A stretch of 64,000 nt of DNA, from contig NW_003314271.1 of assembly GCF_000143415.4 (NCBI RefSeq), positions 475,591 to 539,590 of the forward strand, read 5' to 3'. This DNA comes from Selaginella moellendorffii. Lineage: Eukaryota > Streptophyta > Lycopodiopsida > Selaginellales > Selaginellaceae. This document shows positions 21,990-32,860 of the stretch, piece after piece. Position numbers and translations under genes: made by a program. Position 1 is the stretch's first letter, and each line of letters opens with the position of its first letter. The notes beneath the pieces are model-generated. The model saw only the letters and a list, made by a program, of their open reading frames with translations. It made no database searches and had not been told where the DNA came from.

Positions 21990-23129
21990 ATGTTGGCGGT
22001 GATGAATCATGACACGAGCGCGGCCGGAGCATCGTCGCTAGGCTGGAGCGCGAGCAGCATCACCCAGTTTGATTTCAACAGCATCGACTTCGCGGGGATC
22101 CAATCGCCCAAGGCGGAGGTGTCCCCGGAGTCCTCGTCCAGCAGCTACGATCTCTCGGCGGTGGTGCCTCCGCCACCGACATTCGCGATCGCGCCCCCCG
22201 CGCCAAGAACAACGACAGCAGAGCAGTCCCCTGTTTGCGTGCCGGGCTCCAACCCTCGGCCGCGATTCCGGGGCGTGAGGCGGCGGCCATGGGGCAAATG
22301 GGCCGCCGAGATCCGCGATCCCAAGAAGGCCGCCAGAGTGTGGCTGGGGACGTATGATACCCCCGAGGACGCGGCGCGAGCTTACGACATGGCGGCGCTG
22401 CGCTTCCGGGGGAGCAAAGCCAAGCTCAACTTCCCAAACGAGTCCAATCGCACCAGGAGCGTCGCCAGCGCCGGGATCGTCAAGTCCTCCTCCTCCTCGC
22501 CGCCATTCTCCGCCGCCAGCGCCAGCGCGGCCAATTCCTTTCGCGTCGGTGGCTCCATGTCGGGCAACTTCCATCTCCTGGATCAGATCCAGATCCGCGG
22601 CGGGGCCAGCAGCGATGGCGTCACCGCTGCCAGTAGCGCCAGCGCTGGCACCTCGCCATTCGCGTTCCAAGGTCTTCCTGGTTTTTCCGGATCTTCGCAG
22701 TTCCATTCCCCGCCACAGCAGCAATTCGAGACGAGTTCCAGCAATCCCAGCAGCTTGTGGCAGCGGCGATCCATCTCGGCCGCCATCTCGCCGCTCCAGA
22801 CGATCAATCCCCAGCACCAGTACCATCGACACCACCATCTCTCACCACCGCCAACGATTGCCTCGTCCGGAGGAGATTCTTCGAACCTTCCAACGCCGTC
22901 CGCGGCAGCTTCGTGGCAGCTCCCACAGCCGCATCCGCCACAGGATATACTCTCGCTCGAGCAGATATTCTCCCAGTCCCCGCGGGTATACCCGGGATAT
23001 ACCGGAGAATATTCACCCGGGATGCTCCTCCGGATGCTCGAGGACCCGTCGCCCAGCCGCGCCCGGCTGGACCCCCCCGCGACCGGCTTTGCGGACGATT
23101 CCGATTCGCCCAGGAACTTCTTTCCATGA
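21990..23129 (+). CDS. AP2/ERF transcription factor, ERF subfamily (group X-like)
   Basis: Intronless, 379 residues. One AP2/ERF domain lies at about residues 91-150: [20 protein letters not shown], then [26 protein letters not shown] and [11 protein letters not shown]. The Ala and Asp of the ERF-type second strand (WAAEI and DTPEDAA) mark it as ERF rather than DREB, so GCC-box binding is expected. [10 protein letters not shown] and KLNFP resemble the stress- and wound-responsive ABR1/RAP2.6 group. Both flanks are low complexity: an N-terminal FDFNSIDF stretch of acidic/aromatic type and a C-terminal Ser/Pro/Gln-rich region. It is not a tandem duplicate of the ERF gene at 7515; the domains are clearly different. 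Confidence 0.9.
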   Translation: MLAVMNHDTSAAGASSLGWSASSITQFDFNSIDFAGIQSPKAEVSPESSSSSYDLSAVVPPPPTFAIAPPAPRTTTAEQSPVCVPGSNPRPRFRGVRRRPWGKWAAEIRDPKKAARVWLGTYDTPEDAARAYDMAALRFRGSKAKLNFPNESNRTRSVASAGIVKSSSSSPPFSAASASAANSFRVGGSMSGNFHLLDQIQIRGGASSDGVTAASSASAGTSPFAFQGLPGFSGSSQFHSPPQQQFETSSSNPSSLWQRRSISAAISPLQTINPQHQYHRHHHLSPPPTIASSGGDSSNLPTPSAAASWQLPQPHPPQDILSLEQIFSQSPRVYPGYTGEYSPGMLLRMLEDPSPSRARLDPPATGFADDSDSPRNFFP

Positions 23130-23353
23130 TATGCGGTGTGCCGAAAAGATTCGCTAAAGGATTCGTTTCTTGTACATGACGGACAAGCAACATCAAATAG
23201 GCAAGAAAAGAGGAGGTCTTGGACGACACTTGACCAATCATAGATTCGATCAAATCGAGATTCGCCACCTTTTTGTATACTCCACCCTTTACCCTTGCCC
23301 TAATAGAACATTCCCCGTATTGGTTTCTTCTTTTTAGGGCTGGATTGAGCGCA

Positions 23354-25248
23354 ATGGCGAAGGCTGGAGCGATGGATCTGGCGTCCGGGCTGGGAGGAAA
23401 CCTGAGTCGCCGCGATCTGGCGTCATCGGTGGATCAGTAAGCGTTTCTTTCTGTCGCTCCGCGTGGATTTGGAGTGGATCCGGGCGATAGATAGATTGTA
23501 GATTGACAGATCCGTTATTTTCTTGCGCTCACGCATTGCTGAGCTCGTGCATTCTCTTGTGCTTGTAGATATGAAAAGTATCACTCCTTTTATGGGGGCG
23601 AGGAGGACAAGCGCAAATTCAACTACACGGACATGGTGAGGAGCTTATCAAATGATTTGGACGAAGCTTTTCTTCCTTTTTCTAGTTTGTGCTGAACTTC
23701 TTCTTCTTTGGTTTTCTATCTATTTTACTGCTCAGGTGAACAAGTACTACGATCTAGCGACGAGCTTCTACGAATATGGCTGGGGACAATCCTTCCATTT
23801 CGCCAACAGGTAATGCGCCTTTGCATAATCCAGGCTTGAATCGATGGAGGAGTTTGCGGAAATGCTACAGGGATTAGCAAACTAGCCATGCGACTTTGAT
23901 TGTTTCCATGTCGAGGACGTAAACTGGACGTGATGTCTCTTTGTCTCCAGGTTCCAGGACGAAACACTACAGGAGAGTATCAAGAGACACGAGCATTTCC
24001 TGGCGCTTCATCTGGGCTTGAAGCCTGAAATGAAGGTATAGTTTGATGATTCAAAGGTGATCTATTTATCTATACGTAAACTTGACGAGGTGCTGGATGT
24101 CGGCTGTGGAATCGGTGGACCCTTGCGAGAGATTGCGCGGTTCAGGTATCAGGCAGAGTTCTTTTTGACTGGGTTATCGTTTCACAGATTCGCTGATCTG
24201 CTTTCCTTTTCCCCTTTTGTGACTTTGCGTGACAGTGGAGCATCTATTACGGGTTTGAACAATAATGGCTATCAGATATCACGGGGGACTGTAAGTAGAG
24301 CTACGAGATAATCTTCGTTTCTCGCTCTAAAGTTCTCGCTTGTTTGTCTTATAGGAACTCAACAAAAAGTATGGCTTGGATAAGACTTGCGATTTCGTCA
24401 AGGTACGTTTACATGCTTTTTTATTTTTTAATTTTTGTTCGATGTCAAACCTTGCGTTTTGCAGGCGGATTTCATGAAAATGCCTTTAGCGGATAACACA
24501 TACGACGCTGTTTACGCCATCGAGGCCACTTGCCATGCTCCAGATGCCGTAAGGTTAAATTTTTTCTTTCTTCCAACTTCTCGTGAAAACATTGCACAGG
24601 TCGGATGCTACAAAGAAATCTGGAGAGTCCTCAAGCCCGGGCAGTGCTTCGCAGCTTACGAGTGGTGCATGACAGACGCGTATGATCCTCACAACGAACA
24701 CCACAACAAGATGAAGGTAAGCTTTCATCTCTCTGTTGTAAGTAATTCACAAGCTTCTCTCCAAAACAGGCCGAGATCGAGCTTGGAAACGGCTTGCCAG
24801 ACATTCGAACGACGAGACAATGCCTCGAGGCAGCCAAGGAAGCAGGATTTGAGGTATGGAATGTTTTCTCTACTTCTTCTCTCTTGATATGTCTCTTGGT
24901 TCTTTAGATACTCGTCGAGGATGATCTAGCAAAGACATCCCCGCTTCCGTGGTACTTGCCGATCGACCCTGGCCGATTCTCCTTGTCGAGCTTCCGCCTA
25001 ACTCGTCTCGGCAGATTCTTCACTCGCAACCTTGTCTGGGTTCTCGAGTCGATCAAAGTCGCCCCAGAGGGAAGCGGCCGAGTGAGCCAGTTCCTTGAGA
25101 AAGGCGCTGATGGTCTCGTCGCGGGTGGCAAGTACGTAAAATTTTTCTCCATCTCTTGATTTGTTTCTCACTCTGGTCTCTTTCGTTTGCTTTTAGGAAG
25201 GAGATCTTCACTCCAATGTACTTCTTCCTGGCTCGCAAGCCACTGTGA
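23354..25248 (+). CDS. SMT1: Sterol C24-methyltransferase, SMT1 type (twelve exons)
   Basis: Exons 23354-23436, 23569-23635, 23736-23809, 23951-24035, 24090-24145, 24236-24290, 24355-24402, 24465-24548, 24600-24716, 24770-24853, 24908-25131 and 25197-25248 give 342 residues. It adds a methyl group from S-adenosylmethionine to C24 of cycloartenol, the first plant-specific step to phytosterols, at the ER. Seen in order: the sterol-binding block [20 protein letters not shown] (about 55-74), [16 protein letters not shown] motif [18 protein letters not shown] (about 105-121), [36 protein letters not shown], and the SMT C-terminal domain with PWYLPID. No long hydrophobic N-terminal segment is seen, unlike many SMT2 proteins. 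Confidence 0.94.
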
Positions 25249-25606
25249 AGACGAATTCTCAGCGTAAAGGAGAGAACTTTTCTCTGGCTGCGAAGAACAC
25301 CATTGATGAAACGAAAGCGATCTATTTATGAGGAGTGAAAATAACAAGAGGTAGAACGAAGAACCTCGTAGCAAAACAGTAATTGTAATAAAAGGATGAG
25401 AAGATCTTCTGCAAAAATTGTTCCTGGTAGATTCAGATTCCAGGGCCCGGAAGGAAGAGAAGACGATGGATCACCCGACGAATTTAAACCACCAAACCAT
25501 GGAAGATGGAGAAAAAAAAAAGAAAGAAAGAATTCGCTTGCCTGTCGATCTAATCGCCCAAGTGGAAGTAGAGTCGATCGATGCGACAAAGACGATTAAA
25601 TCTTCT

Positions 25607-26116
25607 CTAGAAGCGCATGCCACCAGGACCCGAGGCTCGCTTCTCGTTGTTCCTTCTCGTCACGTAAACGTAGCCTCCACCGACCGCGAAGATCACGCCC
25701 GCGATCACCCCAAACGCGATCCCAGCCTTGGCTCCACCTGAGATCCCAGAGCTCCCACCACCACTGCTGACCCTGTCCACCGGCTGGTTCTCCGCGGCCG
25801 CGGAAGTGGGCGGTGATCCTGGCGGCGAAGAGAGCGGCGGGAAGGAATTGCCCGTGCCCTCGTCGCCATCTGATGGAGCTGGTGCTGGGGAGGAGAAGGG
25901 CGATGGAGATGGCGACGGAGGCTCGGCGCTACCGCTGGAAGGGCCTGGAGCTGGAACTGGCGCGTTGTCAGGGTTTGAGAGCTCTGGAGAGGGCGCCGGA
26001 GAGAACGAGGAGGGGCCGGGCGCCCCGGCCGGCGGAAGCTGCGAGACGACAATGCCGGCGTGGAGGAGCAGTAGAATCGATGCGAGGAGGAGGAGAGGGA
26101 CCGCTCCGGGCCTCAT
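25607..26116 (-). CDS. AGP-like proline/serine-rich protein with C-terminal membrane helix
   Basis: Single exon, 169 residues from the ATG at 26116; the open frame further upstream has no ATG. Residues 1-25 form a signal peptide (PLLLLASILLLLHAGIVVSQ). The middle, to about residue 110, is rich in Ser-Pro, Ala-Pro and Pro-Ala pairs, the context for prolyl hydroxylation and arabinogalactan addition. A hydrophobic segment (AGIAFGVIAGVIFAVGGGYVYV) is followed by basic TRRNNEKR. It would be a type I cell-surface glycoprotein with a short cytosolic tail, rather than a GPI-anchored classical AGP. Function unknown. Confidence 0.72.
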   Translation of the reverse strand: MRPGAVPLLLLASILLLLHAGIVVSQLPPAGAPGPSSFSPAPSPELSNPDNAPVPAPGPSSGSAEPPSPSPSPFSSPAPAPSDGDEGTGNSFPPLSSPPGSPPTSAAAENQPVDRVSSGGGSSGISGGAKAGIAFGVIAGVIFAVGGGYVYVTRRNNEKRASGPGGMRF

Positions 26117-27228
26117 GGCGCTGGATGATCCAAAAGCCCTACCTAGGGGAAAAGAAGGAGAATGCTTTCCGGGGAGCAAGAAATCCCAAACCTTTCGAGC
26201 GCGCTAGCTAGGATCTAGCGTTGTCACTGATCAGCCGCGTGGGTCTCGCGGCCAAGATCCAAAGATTCGCGCTGCGCGACACGGCGTTGAGATCCCTAGG
26301 AAGGAAATGGAGAAATTCGAGAGCGAGGCATACCGGAGTGGACGAATTCACGCTCGGCGCTCGCGAAACCTGGCCAGATCTGGCGACGTTGGCACCGCCC
26401 CAACCGCGTACGCGAAAGAGGGTGAAGAACAAAGAATGGGCGCCAAAGACTAGTTAAACCCTCGCTAACCGAACGCAGTTAAAACTTAACCGCCACACTT
26501 AGGCTAAAGAAGGAGGAACCGCTAGGATGCTGACACGTATTCGCACAGCCTGGATGCCCTAATTAGGGCTGGGGTCATGGACAGAGCCACAGGGAAGATC
26601 TTGCTCGTATGACGATGGAGTTTCATATAGCGGGATCTTGTGGAGAAATTGTCTCGCAGATTACGCTTGCATTGACCAGGGCAATGAACAGGCTGCCACA
26701 GGGCGGTGTTTGATCGCATCGCACGCCAGATCTTCTGTTGGTCCATCAATGATTCATCGCTTTCGTCGACTGCACGAGTCGAATTGATCACTCCCTTGCG
26801 AAGCAATTGGGGCTTTTTTTTCTTGGATAGTTTTGGCGGCAAGAGCGGGGCATATCTCCGGAGATTCCTTTTTTTAAAATCGCCTTAAAGATTAGTATAT
26901 TCTCCCGTGAATTTTGGAGAGATGGACGGCTGCGATGCGCCTGATCTATCGAATCTTCAAAGAGATGGGCTGGCTGCGTGGAGGGACAACCGAACACTGT
27001 GGCCATGGCGGACGAACCCTAGTCTACAGGCACGAGCGCCTAGGGTTTTTCCTGGAGGAATGGGGGCGGGCAGGCGCGGCGGATCTCGGCGAGAGCTAGC
27101 GAGGTACGATTGATGCCCGCATTGTCCATGACGCCGCCGCTCGGATTCGCCGTGAGCTGCTGCTCGATTCCAGATTCGTGTTGCCGGCCTATGAGCTGAA
27201 AGGAGCAGTGGTAGCGGCGGGAAGAACC
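26117..27228. promoter_or_regulatory. Divergent promoter region, AGP-like and ANK genes
   Basis: About 1.1 kb between facing-away start codons. Open frames here (for example 26522-26842 minus and 26914-27113 plus) have no recognisable domain, and some lack an ATG. No specific element is claimed. Confidence 0.4.
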
Positions 27229-29318
27229 ATGGGGCAGATTATCGACGAGGAATCGCCTTACAGCCACAGCCCAGCTCATTGGGCTGTTGCCCGAGGCGAT
27301 CACGCGCTGCTTCGACGGATTCTCAATGGGCTTCCAAATCTCCCCAAGGCTGGAGAGGTGAAGCTCGAGGCAGAGTCACTGCGAGCGGAGGAGAAAGCCG
27401 AGGTGCTCTCTTCGGTGATCGATAGGCGCGATGTGCCAGGGAAGGAGACGCCACTTCACTTGGCTGTCCGGCTGGGAGACGCTACCGCAGTGGACATGCT
27501 CATGGCTAAAGGCGCCGATTGGAGCTTGCAGAACGAGAGAGGATGGAGCTCCTTGCAAGAGGCCGTGTGTACTCGCCAGGACGCTCTTGCGATGATCATC
27601 ATCAAGTACTACCAGCCTCTAGCTTGGGCAAAGTGGTGCCGGCGCTTGCCAAGGATCATCGGCTCCATGACGAGGATGCGTGATTTTTACATGGAGGTGA
27701 CTTTCAACTTCGAGAGCTCCGTGATCCCGTTCATCGGCCGCATTGCTCCATCCGATACATACAAGATATGGAAGCGGGGATCCAACCTCAGGGCGGATAT
27801 GACTCTGGCAGGCTTCGATGGGTTTTGGATCCAGCGGTGTGACCAGAGCTTCTTGTTTCTCGGGGACGGGACCCCGGACGGGAAGCTCCCACCAGGCTCG
27901 CTTTGTCTACTGAATCACAAGGAGAAGGAGGTGATGAACGCGTTGGAGGGGGCCGGAGCTCCACAGTCCGAGATGGATATAGCTCAGGAGGTGGCAGCTA
28001 TGTCTAAGACGAATGTTTACCGTCCGGGGATTGACGTCACAGGGGCCGAGCTTGTCCCCAACTTGACTTGGAGGAAACAAGAAAAGGTGGAGATGGTCGG
28101 GCAGTGGAAGAGCAAAGTTTATGACATGCACCACGTTGTGATCAGCGTTCGCTCGCGAAGGGTCCCGGGGGCAATGAGCGACGCCGAGCTGTTTGGCGTG
28201 CACGAAGAGAGGGAGGAAGAGGACGAGGAGTATGACGATGGAGGGTATAAGGACTTACTCACAGAAGATGAGCAACACCAGCTTACGAATGCGTTGCGGG
28301 TCCAGAGTGGGGAGTTCGACGACGAGGGGTTTGTGGAGGCTAGATCAAGCCTTGCGAACGGTACGCTGGCGGAGGCTCTAGCGGAAGAAGACGATCACGA
28401 GGAACTCAGGCGAGTACCATCGAAGGAGAAGAAGAAATGGTTCCGGTTCCCGAAGAAGAACACCACCAGAGACACCACGAAGAAGGTCGTTCCGTACAGG
28501 GGTTCTGTTAACATTGACGAGAGAGGACCAGCTGACAATGATCCGGACTCAAAGCTGTTGAGACGGCATTCGGACTTTATAGCGGAGGAGGGCATGTCAA
28601 GGAAAGGGAAAGAAAAGATTGGAAGGCAGAGCAGTAGCAGGGAAGCAGTTCGGTCCAAAGTTCCTGCCAGTGACGACACAGAGAGCGAATACAAGAAAGG
28701 TCTACGTCCAAGTCTGTGGTTAACGAAGGATTTTCCACTTAAAACGGAAGAGCTCATACCTCTGCTCGACGTTTTAGCCAGTAAAGTGAAAGCTATTCGG
28801 AGATTACGGGAGCTACTCACGACAAAGCTTCCGCCAGGAACTTTTCCTGTAAAGGTACGGACTTTACTTCGGATTTTTGCACTTTCTGGATTTTCTTGAC
28901 TGTATTATTCTCTTTTTCTTTGCAGATGGCCATACCGGTTGTCCCGACAATCAGAGTGGTCGTGACTTTTAGCAAGTTTGTGGAGCTGGAACCCGAAGAG
29001 TTTCACACTCCACTGTCGAGTCCTAGCCAGTTTGATGACGAAGAGGTTCCTCTGAAGGGACCAAAGGCCCCTCGAGAGTCTTCGACTACTTCAAGCTCCT
29101 GGATTCCGTGGATAAGGAGCTCCCAGAGCACAGGGAAGGCGGTGTTCCTGGAGGACCATCTGAAAGAAGAGCCTGATCCTTTCCTCATTCCGGAAGATTA
29201 CACTTGGATTGATCTCAACGAGAAGAAGAAGCGGATGAAGGACAAGAAGAGCAAAAGGAAGAAGAACAAGAAGCAGCAGCCTGATGCATCAGCTGCGGAC
29301 ACGGACTCTAATCCTTGA
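27229..29318 (+). CDS. ANKRD13-like ankyrin protein with GPCR-chaperone domain (two exons)
   Basis: Exons 27229-28854 and 28926-29318 give 672 residues. The start (MGQIIDEESPYSHSPAH) aligns with the start of plant homologues. Ankyrin repeats lie at about residues 11-120 (SPAHWAVARGDHALLRRIL, TPLHLAVRLGDATAVDMLMAKGADWSLQN, GWSSLQEAV). The GPCR_chaperone_1 domain follows, with WCRRLPRIIGSMTRMRDFYMEV, FESSVIPFIGRIAPSDTYKIWKRG and DMTLAGFDGFWIQRCDQS. Next come an acidic linker (EEREEEDEEYDDGG), a Lys/Arg-rich stretch, a conserved C-terminal block (MAIPVVPTIRVVVTFSKF) and a Lys-rich tail. Animal ANKRD13 proteins sit at endosomes and bind ubiquitin; plant members are little characterised, so a trafficking role is inference. 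Confidence 0.9.
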
Positions 29319-29704
29319 GAGGAACAGAGGTACGCTGACAGTTTTCTTATTTTAAGTTTCGTATCGCTTTCTTACGTTGTGATGAAGCAGGAACAATCAC
29401 CATGATGGTCGCTTTCACGCAGGTTCCAAGCAGCATTGCGTGCGTTTCGTGTGTATACCAACTTTGTGTGAATTCTCAAAACTGGGGTCCGATTATTTGA
29501 TCCCGAGCGCACATCGCTGTCTGTCAGTAACTCCCAAAGCTTTGAAGCAGCTCCAGAAGAGTCCATAAATCGAGAGAATCTACCTAAGCGCTCTCCTTTC
29601 CATAAAATGCTCTGATCTCCTCTCTCTCTCTCCCTCAATCAATTCAGTGTCGTTGCTATCGAGTTCCTTCCTCTTTTCTCTCGTCTTTTTTCTTGGGGAG
29701 TGTT

Positions 29705-31302
29705 TCACTTTACGCCATAGTTGCTTGCAGGGACTTGCTTCTTGCGAGCGCAGACCATAATGTAAGAGTCAATTTTGATTTTCTGATAACTGACCAGGCC
29801 GCTCGTCTCGAACAGCTCGTCCAGTTCATCCTCAAAGAAAAAAATTTTGGTGCCGAAGATCTTCTCTGCGGCCTACACACGAGAAAGGTAAGGAAGTGAT
29901 CGAATATTTCATGAACTTGTATACCAGTCTCATAAACTTCTGCGTTGTTTGCAGCTTGGATTTCCATCTGGGAAGGAATGTGGTCGCAACCAGGACTCCT
30001 CCAGGCCGAAGAACACGACAGATCTCTGCAATCTGAGAAAAACGAGAAGGGAAAAGCTGAGATAAGTTTTTCTTTTTCTCTGGTTCCATCAAGTTAACGT
30101 ATTACTGCAATTGATGGCGACTCCCAGCAGTGCAATGCAGCTCCTGAATAGACGGCCGAGATGCTGCCCGATGCGAAAGGAAGCCTCGATGCATCAGCTC
30201 TGACGAGAACGACTTTCCTGAAGAAGAAAGGATAAGGAGGTTTCAATCACACAAGAAGGACAGACGGCTCACTCGTTCCATGGAGATTGCTTCTCGTTGA
30301 GCAACGCATGGCACTGGATCAGCATTGCCTCGGAGAAGTCTGCCGCAACCACGGCGGTGAAGGTAGCGGACTTTGCAAACCGTCGAGAGTGGAGGCCGGT
30401 GCCACAGCTGATGTCGACGAGCAGATTCTCTTCGTCGGGTCTGGAGGGATCAACAGCAGTTTGGAGGAAAGTCTCGGCCAGCTCCACCTGAAGAACAAAG
30501 AGAGTGAGTCGAGACGATCGCTGCGAGTTGGAGAGAATGGAGAAGCAACCTCTCTGTCGGGACCGGGGAACCCAAACTTCTCGAAGCTCTTGCGCCAGTT
30601 CTCCTCGTAGATGAGAGAGATCCATTTCGTCCTGCGAGAAGGTAAGGTTTGATCATCACTCCAAGCGTTTGTTAGCGAGTAACTCTTTCTTTTTTTGTGT
30701 GGGCGACAAACCTGAAGAGCCTGACTCCAATTGGAAGAGTCTCCTGCCAAGTGCTGCGATTGGCACCCAGCGTCAAATCGATGAAAGTTCCATCGCTGGG
30801 AAAGTCCTTGCTGCAAGTTTGGCACCGCAAGATTGACTTGGCGATTGCTGCGCTGCAAGAGAAGAAGAAAAAGCGATCGATCGATCGAAGAAGATAAGAA
30901 AAAAAGGAGAAGAGAGAGAGAGAGAGAGAGAGGAACAAAACTTACCGATTAAATCCTTGGGGTCCATGCCGGCTGAGTGGCTCCAAACATGTGGGGCAAG
31001 CAAGATTTCTTGGGCTGGTTGTCTGGAAAGAAAGAAAAGCAAGAAAAAGTATGAATTGAGTTGACTCAAGGGATCGCATTGCTAGAGGGAGAATGAGATC
31101 ACACCTGAGTAGAGAGCGGCGGTGGTGGAGATTTTTGAGCGATAGCCATGAAGGAGACGAAGAATTGGACGCGGCGCCGCCAATTCCAGCGGGGCTTGTC
31201 TTGTTGGAGCCGGCAATTGCTGCTCCCTGCTGCCTCCTGGGGAACAAGAGCGCGGTTTAGTGTCGTCACTCTGGGGAGCAAACGCGCAGCAATGCCCCGC
31301 AT
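29705..31302 (-). CDS. SAM-dependent methyltransferase, plastid type (eight exons)
   Basis: Exons 31302-31105, 31022-30946, 30852-30712, 30631-30550, 30487-30273, 30217-30106, 30032-29925 and 29872-29705 give 366 residues. It matches the plant family of uncharacterised chloroplast methyltransferases (Arabidopsis At1g78140/At2g41040 type). The Arg-rich N-terminus (about 60 residues) resembles a transit peptide. A zinc-ribbon-like pair of CxxC motifs follows (LACPTC and LRCQTC). The class I methyltransferase fold shows motif I LLVDISCGTG (about 187-196), VAADFSEAML, VLVRADASRLPFASGS, GAALHCWESPS and EICRVLRPGGVLVATTF. The last two exons were fixed by homology: reading through the intron at 29873-29924 would give an early stop. 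Substrate unknown. Confidence 0.87.
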
Positions 31303-31385
31303 CAAATCCAAATGCTGGAGGAAGGATTGATTGGAGTGACAAGCCGAGAAGGAGATAATCTAAGACCAGCAAAGAGGAGGAGGGG

Positions 31386-31464
31386 ATGAAGGATTCATCC
31401 GAGATCTATCCATGCTTGCTCTTGCTCGTGTTCTTGGCTAGTTTTGCTGCTAGCGCTGCCAGTG
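31386..31464 (+). CDS. Orphan first exon encoding a signal peptide (gene not resolved)
   Basis: An ATG at 31386 opens a frame giving MKDSSEIYPC, then a strong hydrophobic core (LLLLLVFLASFAASAAS), a near-ideal secretory signal peptide. A good splice donor (agtg/gtgagtg) follows at 31465. No convincing second exon was identified. One candidate beginning near 31850 stays in frame through a (CGT)n run encoding consecutive arginines and ends in a hydrophobic tail with a stop at about 32038, which would mimic a small GPI-anchored protein, but its acceptor lacks a pyrimidine tract. This may be a short secreted peptide gene or a chance frame. Confidence 0.3.
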
Positions 31465-32860
31465 GTGAGTGTCACAGGAGAAAACAATATAGCAGTCGTC
31501 ATCTGGGATTTTTTGCGCTACACACAAGTGTGAATGTGTGTGCCAATGAATGAATGAATGCCTACACAACTAATACTCTCTTGCTCATAGCTAGGGAGCT
31601 AAAATATCCCCTCTTTCTCTTTCTCTCTCTCTCTCTCTCTCTCATCGATCCCTCTCTTTCCATCTCTCTCTCTATCATCTCCTCCTCCAATCTCTTGCTT
31701 CTCACACACATTGCAGAGAAAGGGGATTGATTGATTGATTGATCTCCCCTCTCTTTGTTTTTTCCTCTGCGCAAACACACCATAGCCAACAACCATTCAC
31801 ACCCAACAGCAAGACCACAGCACAAATCCGACAAAAATTCGCCGCAGGCTTTGCCTTGCATACCAGAAATCGTCGTCGTCGTCGTCGTCGTCGCCGTCGA
31901 TACCAATCGCGAGCGCTATCGCTGCAAGGAAATTTCGATTCATCCATGGATTGGCTGCCCACTCTTATACCACTGCCTCTCTCTCTCGCGGGTGGATTCT
32001 TTACCATTTGTTTCGCGCTATATTTTATGCGGCTCTGAGGGAAGTCCATCCCGCGATTGTCAGCAGCTGGAAGAGAAATTGTCAATGCCGCGACTAGTTT
32101 TTCTAGTGGATTGTTTACTCTTTGCGGACCGATTGGATCCAGAACTGGAAAATCATACTTCTAAATGATTGACCAAGCGACGATCCCTCCATGAATCTCA
32201 TGGGGATCCCCCGCGGCAAAAGGAAGAGAAATCGATTTGGGTGGGTCGAAACCGCCAAATTGGGCGCCACTGGGCGCCGATTCGATCCGATCGTCCGCTG
32301 CCTGGAGCGCGATCGATCATCAATCGACCAAGAACAAATAAACGCTTTCATAGAAGCCACTAAACTATGGAGATTGTACGCTCCCCACCATGATCCTCAA
32401 GATCACACACCACACAAGGGTGGCTGGTGGAATAATAAATCACATATTCCCCGGATTTTGAATTTGAAATGGATGGATAGCGCCTTTGCCCATTTAAGGC
32501 ACATACGCTCAAACCGTATCTATACTGTGGCTCATACGTCTCGGTCGTATAACGTTATTCCTCATTCAATACCGACGGCTCCGTACGGCAAGTGGGCCAC
32601 CCTCTGGGCCAGGCTGGCCCATGGTCCAGGGCTCGATTCTCGTTAAGCTCGTGAAAGCTTGCGTTTGATGATTAAGCGAATTTTTAGTTTGGAGCTCATG
32701 TGATTGATTAACAATGATAATGGTTTCAATATTACATACATACAACAAGCAGTAGTAGCACCACCACCAATGTAATAATTCGCTCTGTGTGTGTGTGTGT
32801 GTGTCAAAACTTGGACGAAGAAGAACGAAAGAATTCCCTGTTTTCGAGTGTGGTTTCGCA
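31465..32860. other. Gene-poor stretch with microsatellites
   Basis: Contains a (CT)n block at about 31615-31680, an ATTG repeat at about 31728-31742, a (CGT)n run at about 31869-31893, and a (GT)n run at about 32784-32803. A plus-strand ATG frame of 151 codons at 32191-32646 is uninterrupted but unrecognised and was not called. A tRNA-promoter-like stretch at 32570-32645 is reported under findings. Confidence 0.5.

Noticed and set aside
22038..22838. 266-codon minus-strand frame opposite the second ERF
   Set aside because: Antisense shadow. It has no domain, and the plus strand is clearly coding.
28193..28381. Acidic stretch of the ANK gene as a possible separate small ORF
   Set aside because: The reading frame of the ANK gene runs through without a break; the other frames are shadows.
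32191..32646. 151-codon plus-strand frame starting with ATG
   Set aside because: Composition is not protein-like, there is no domain, and it overlaps the tRNA-promoter-like stretch.
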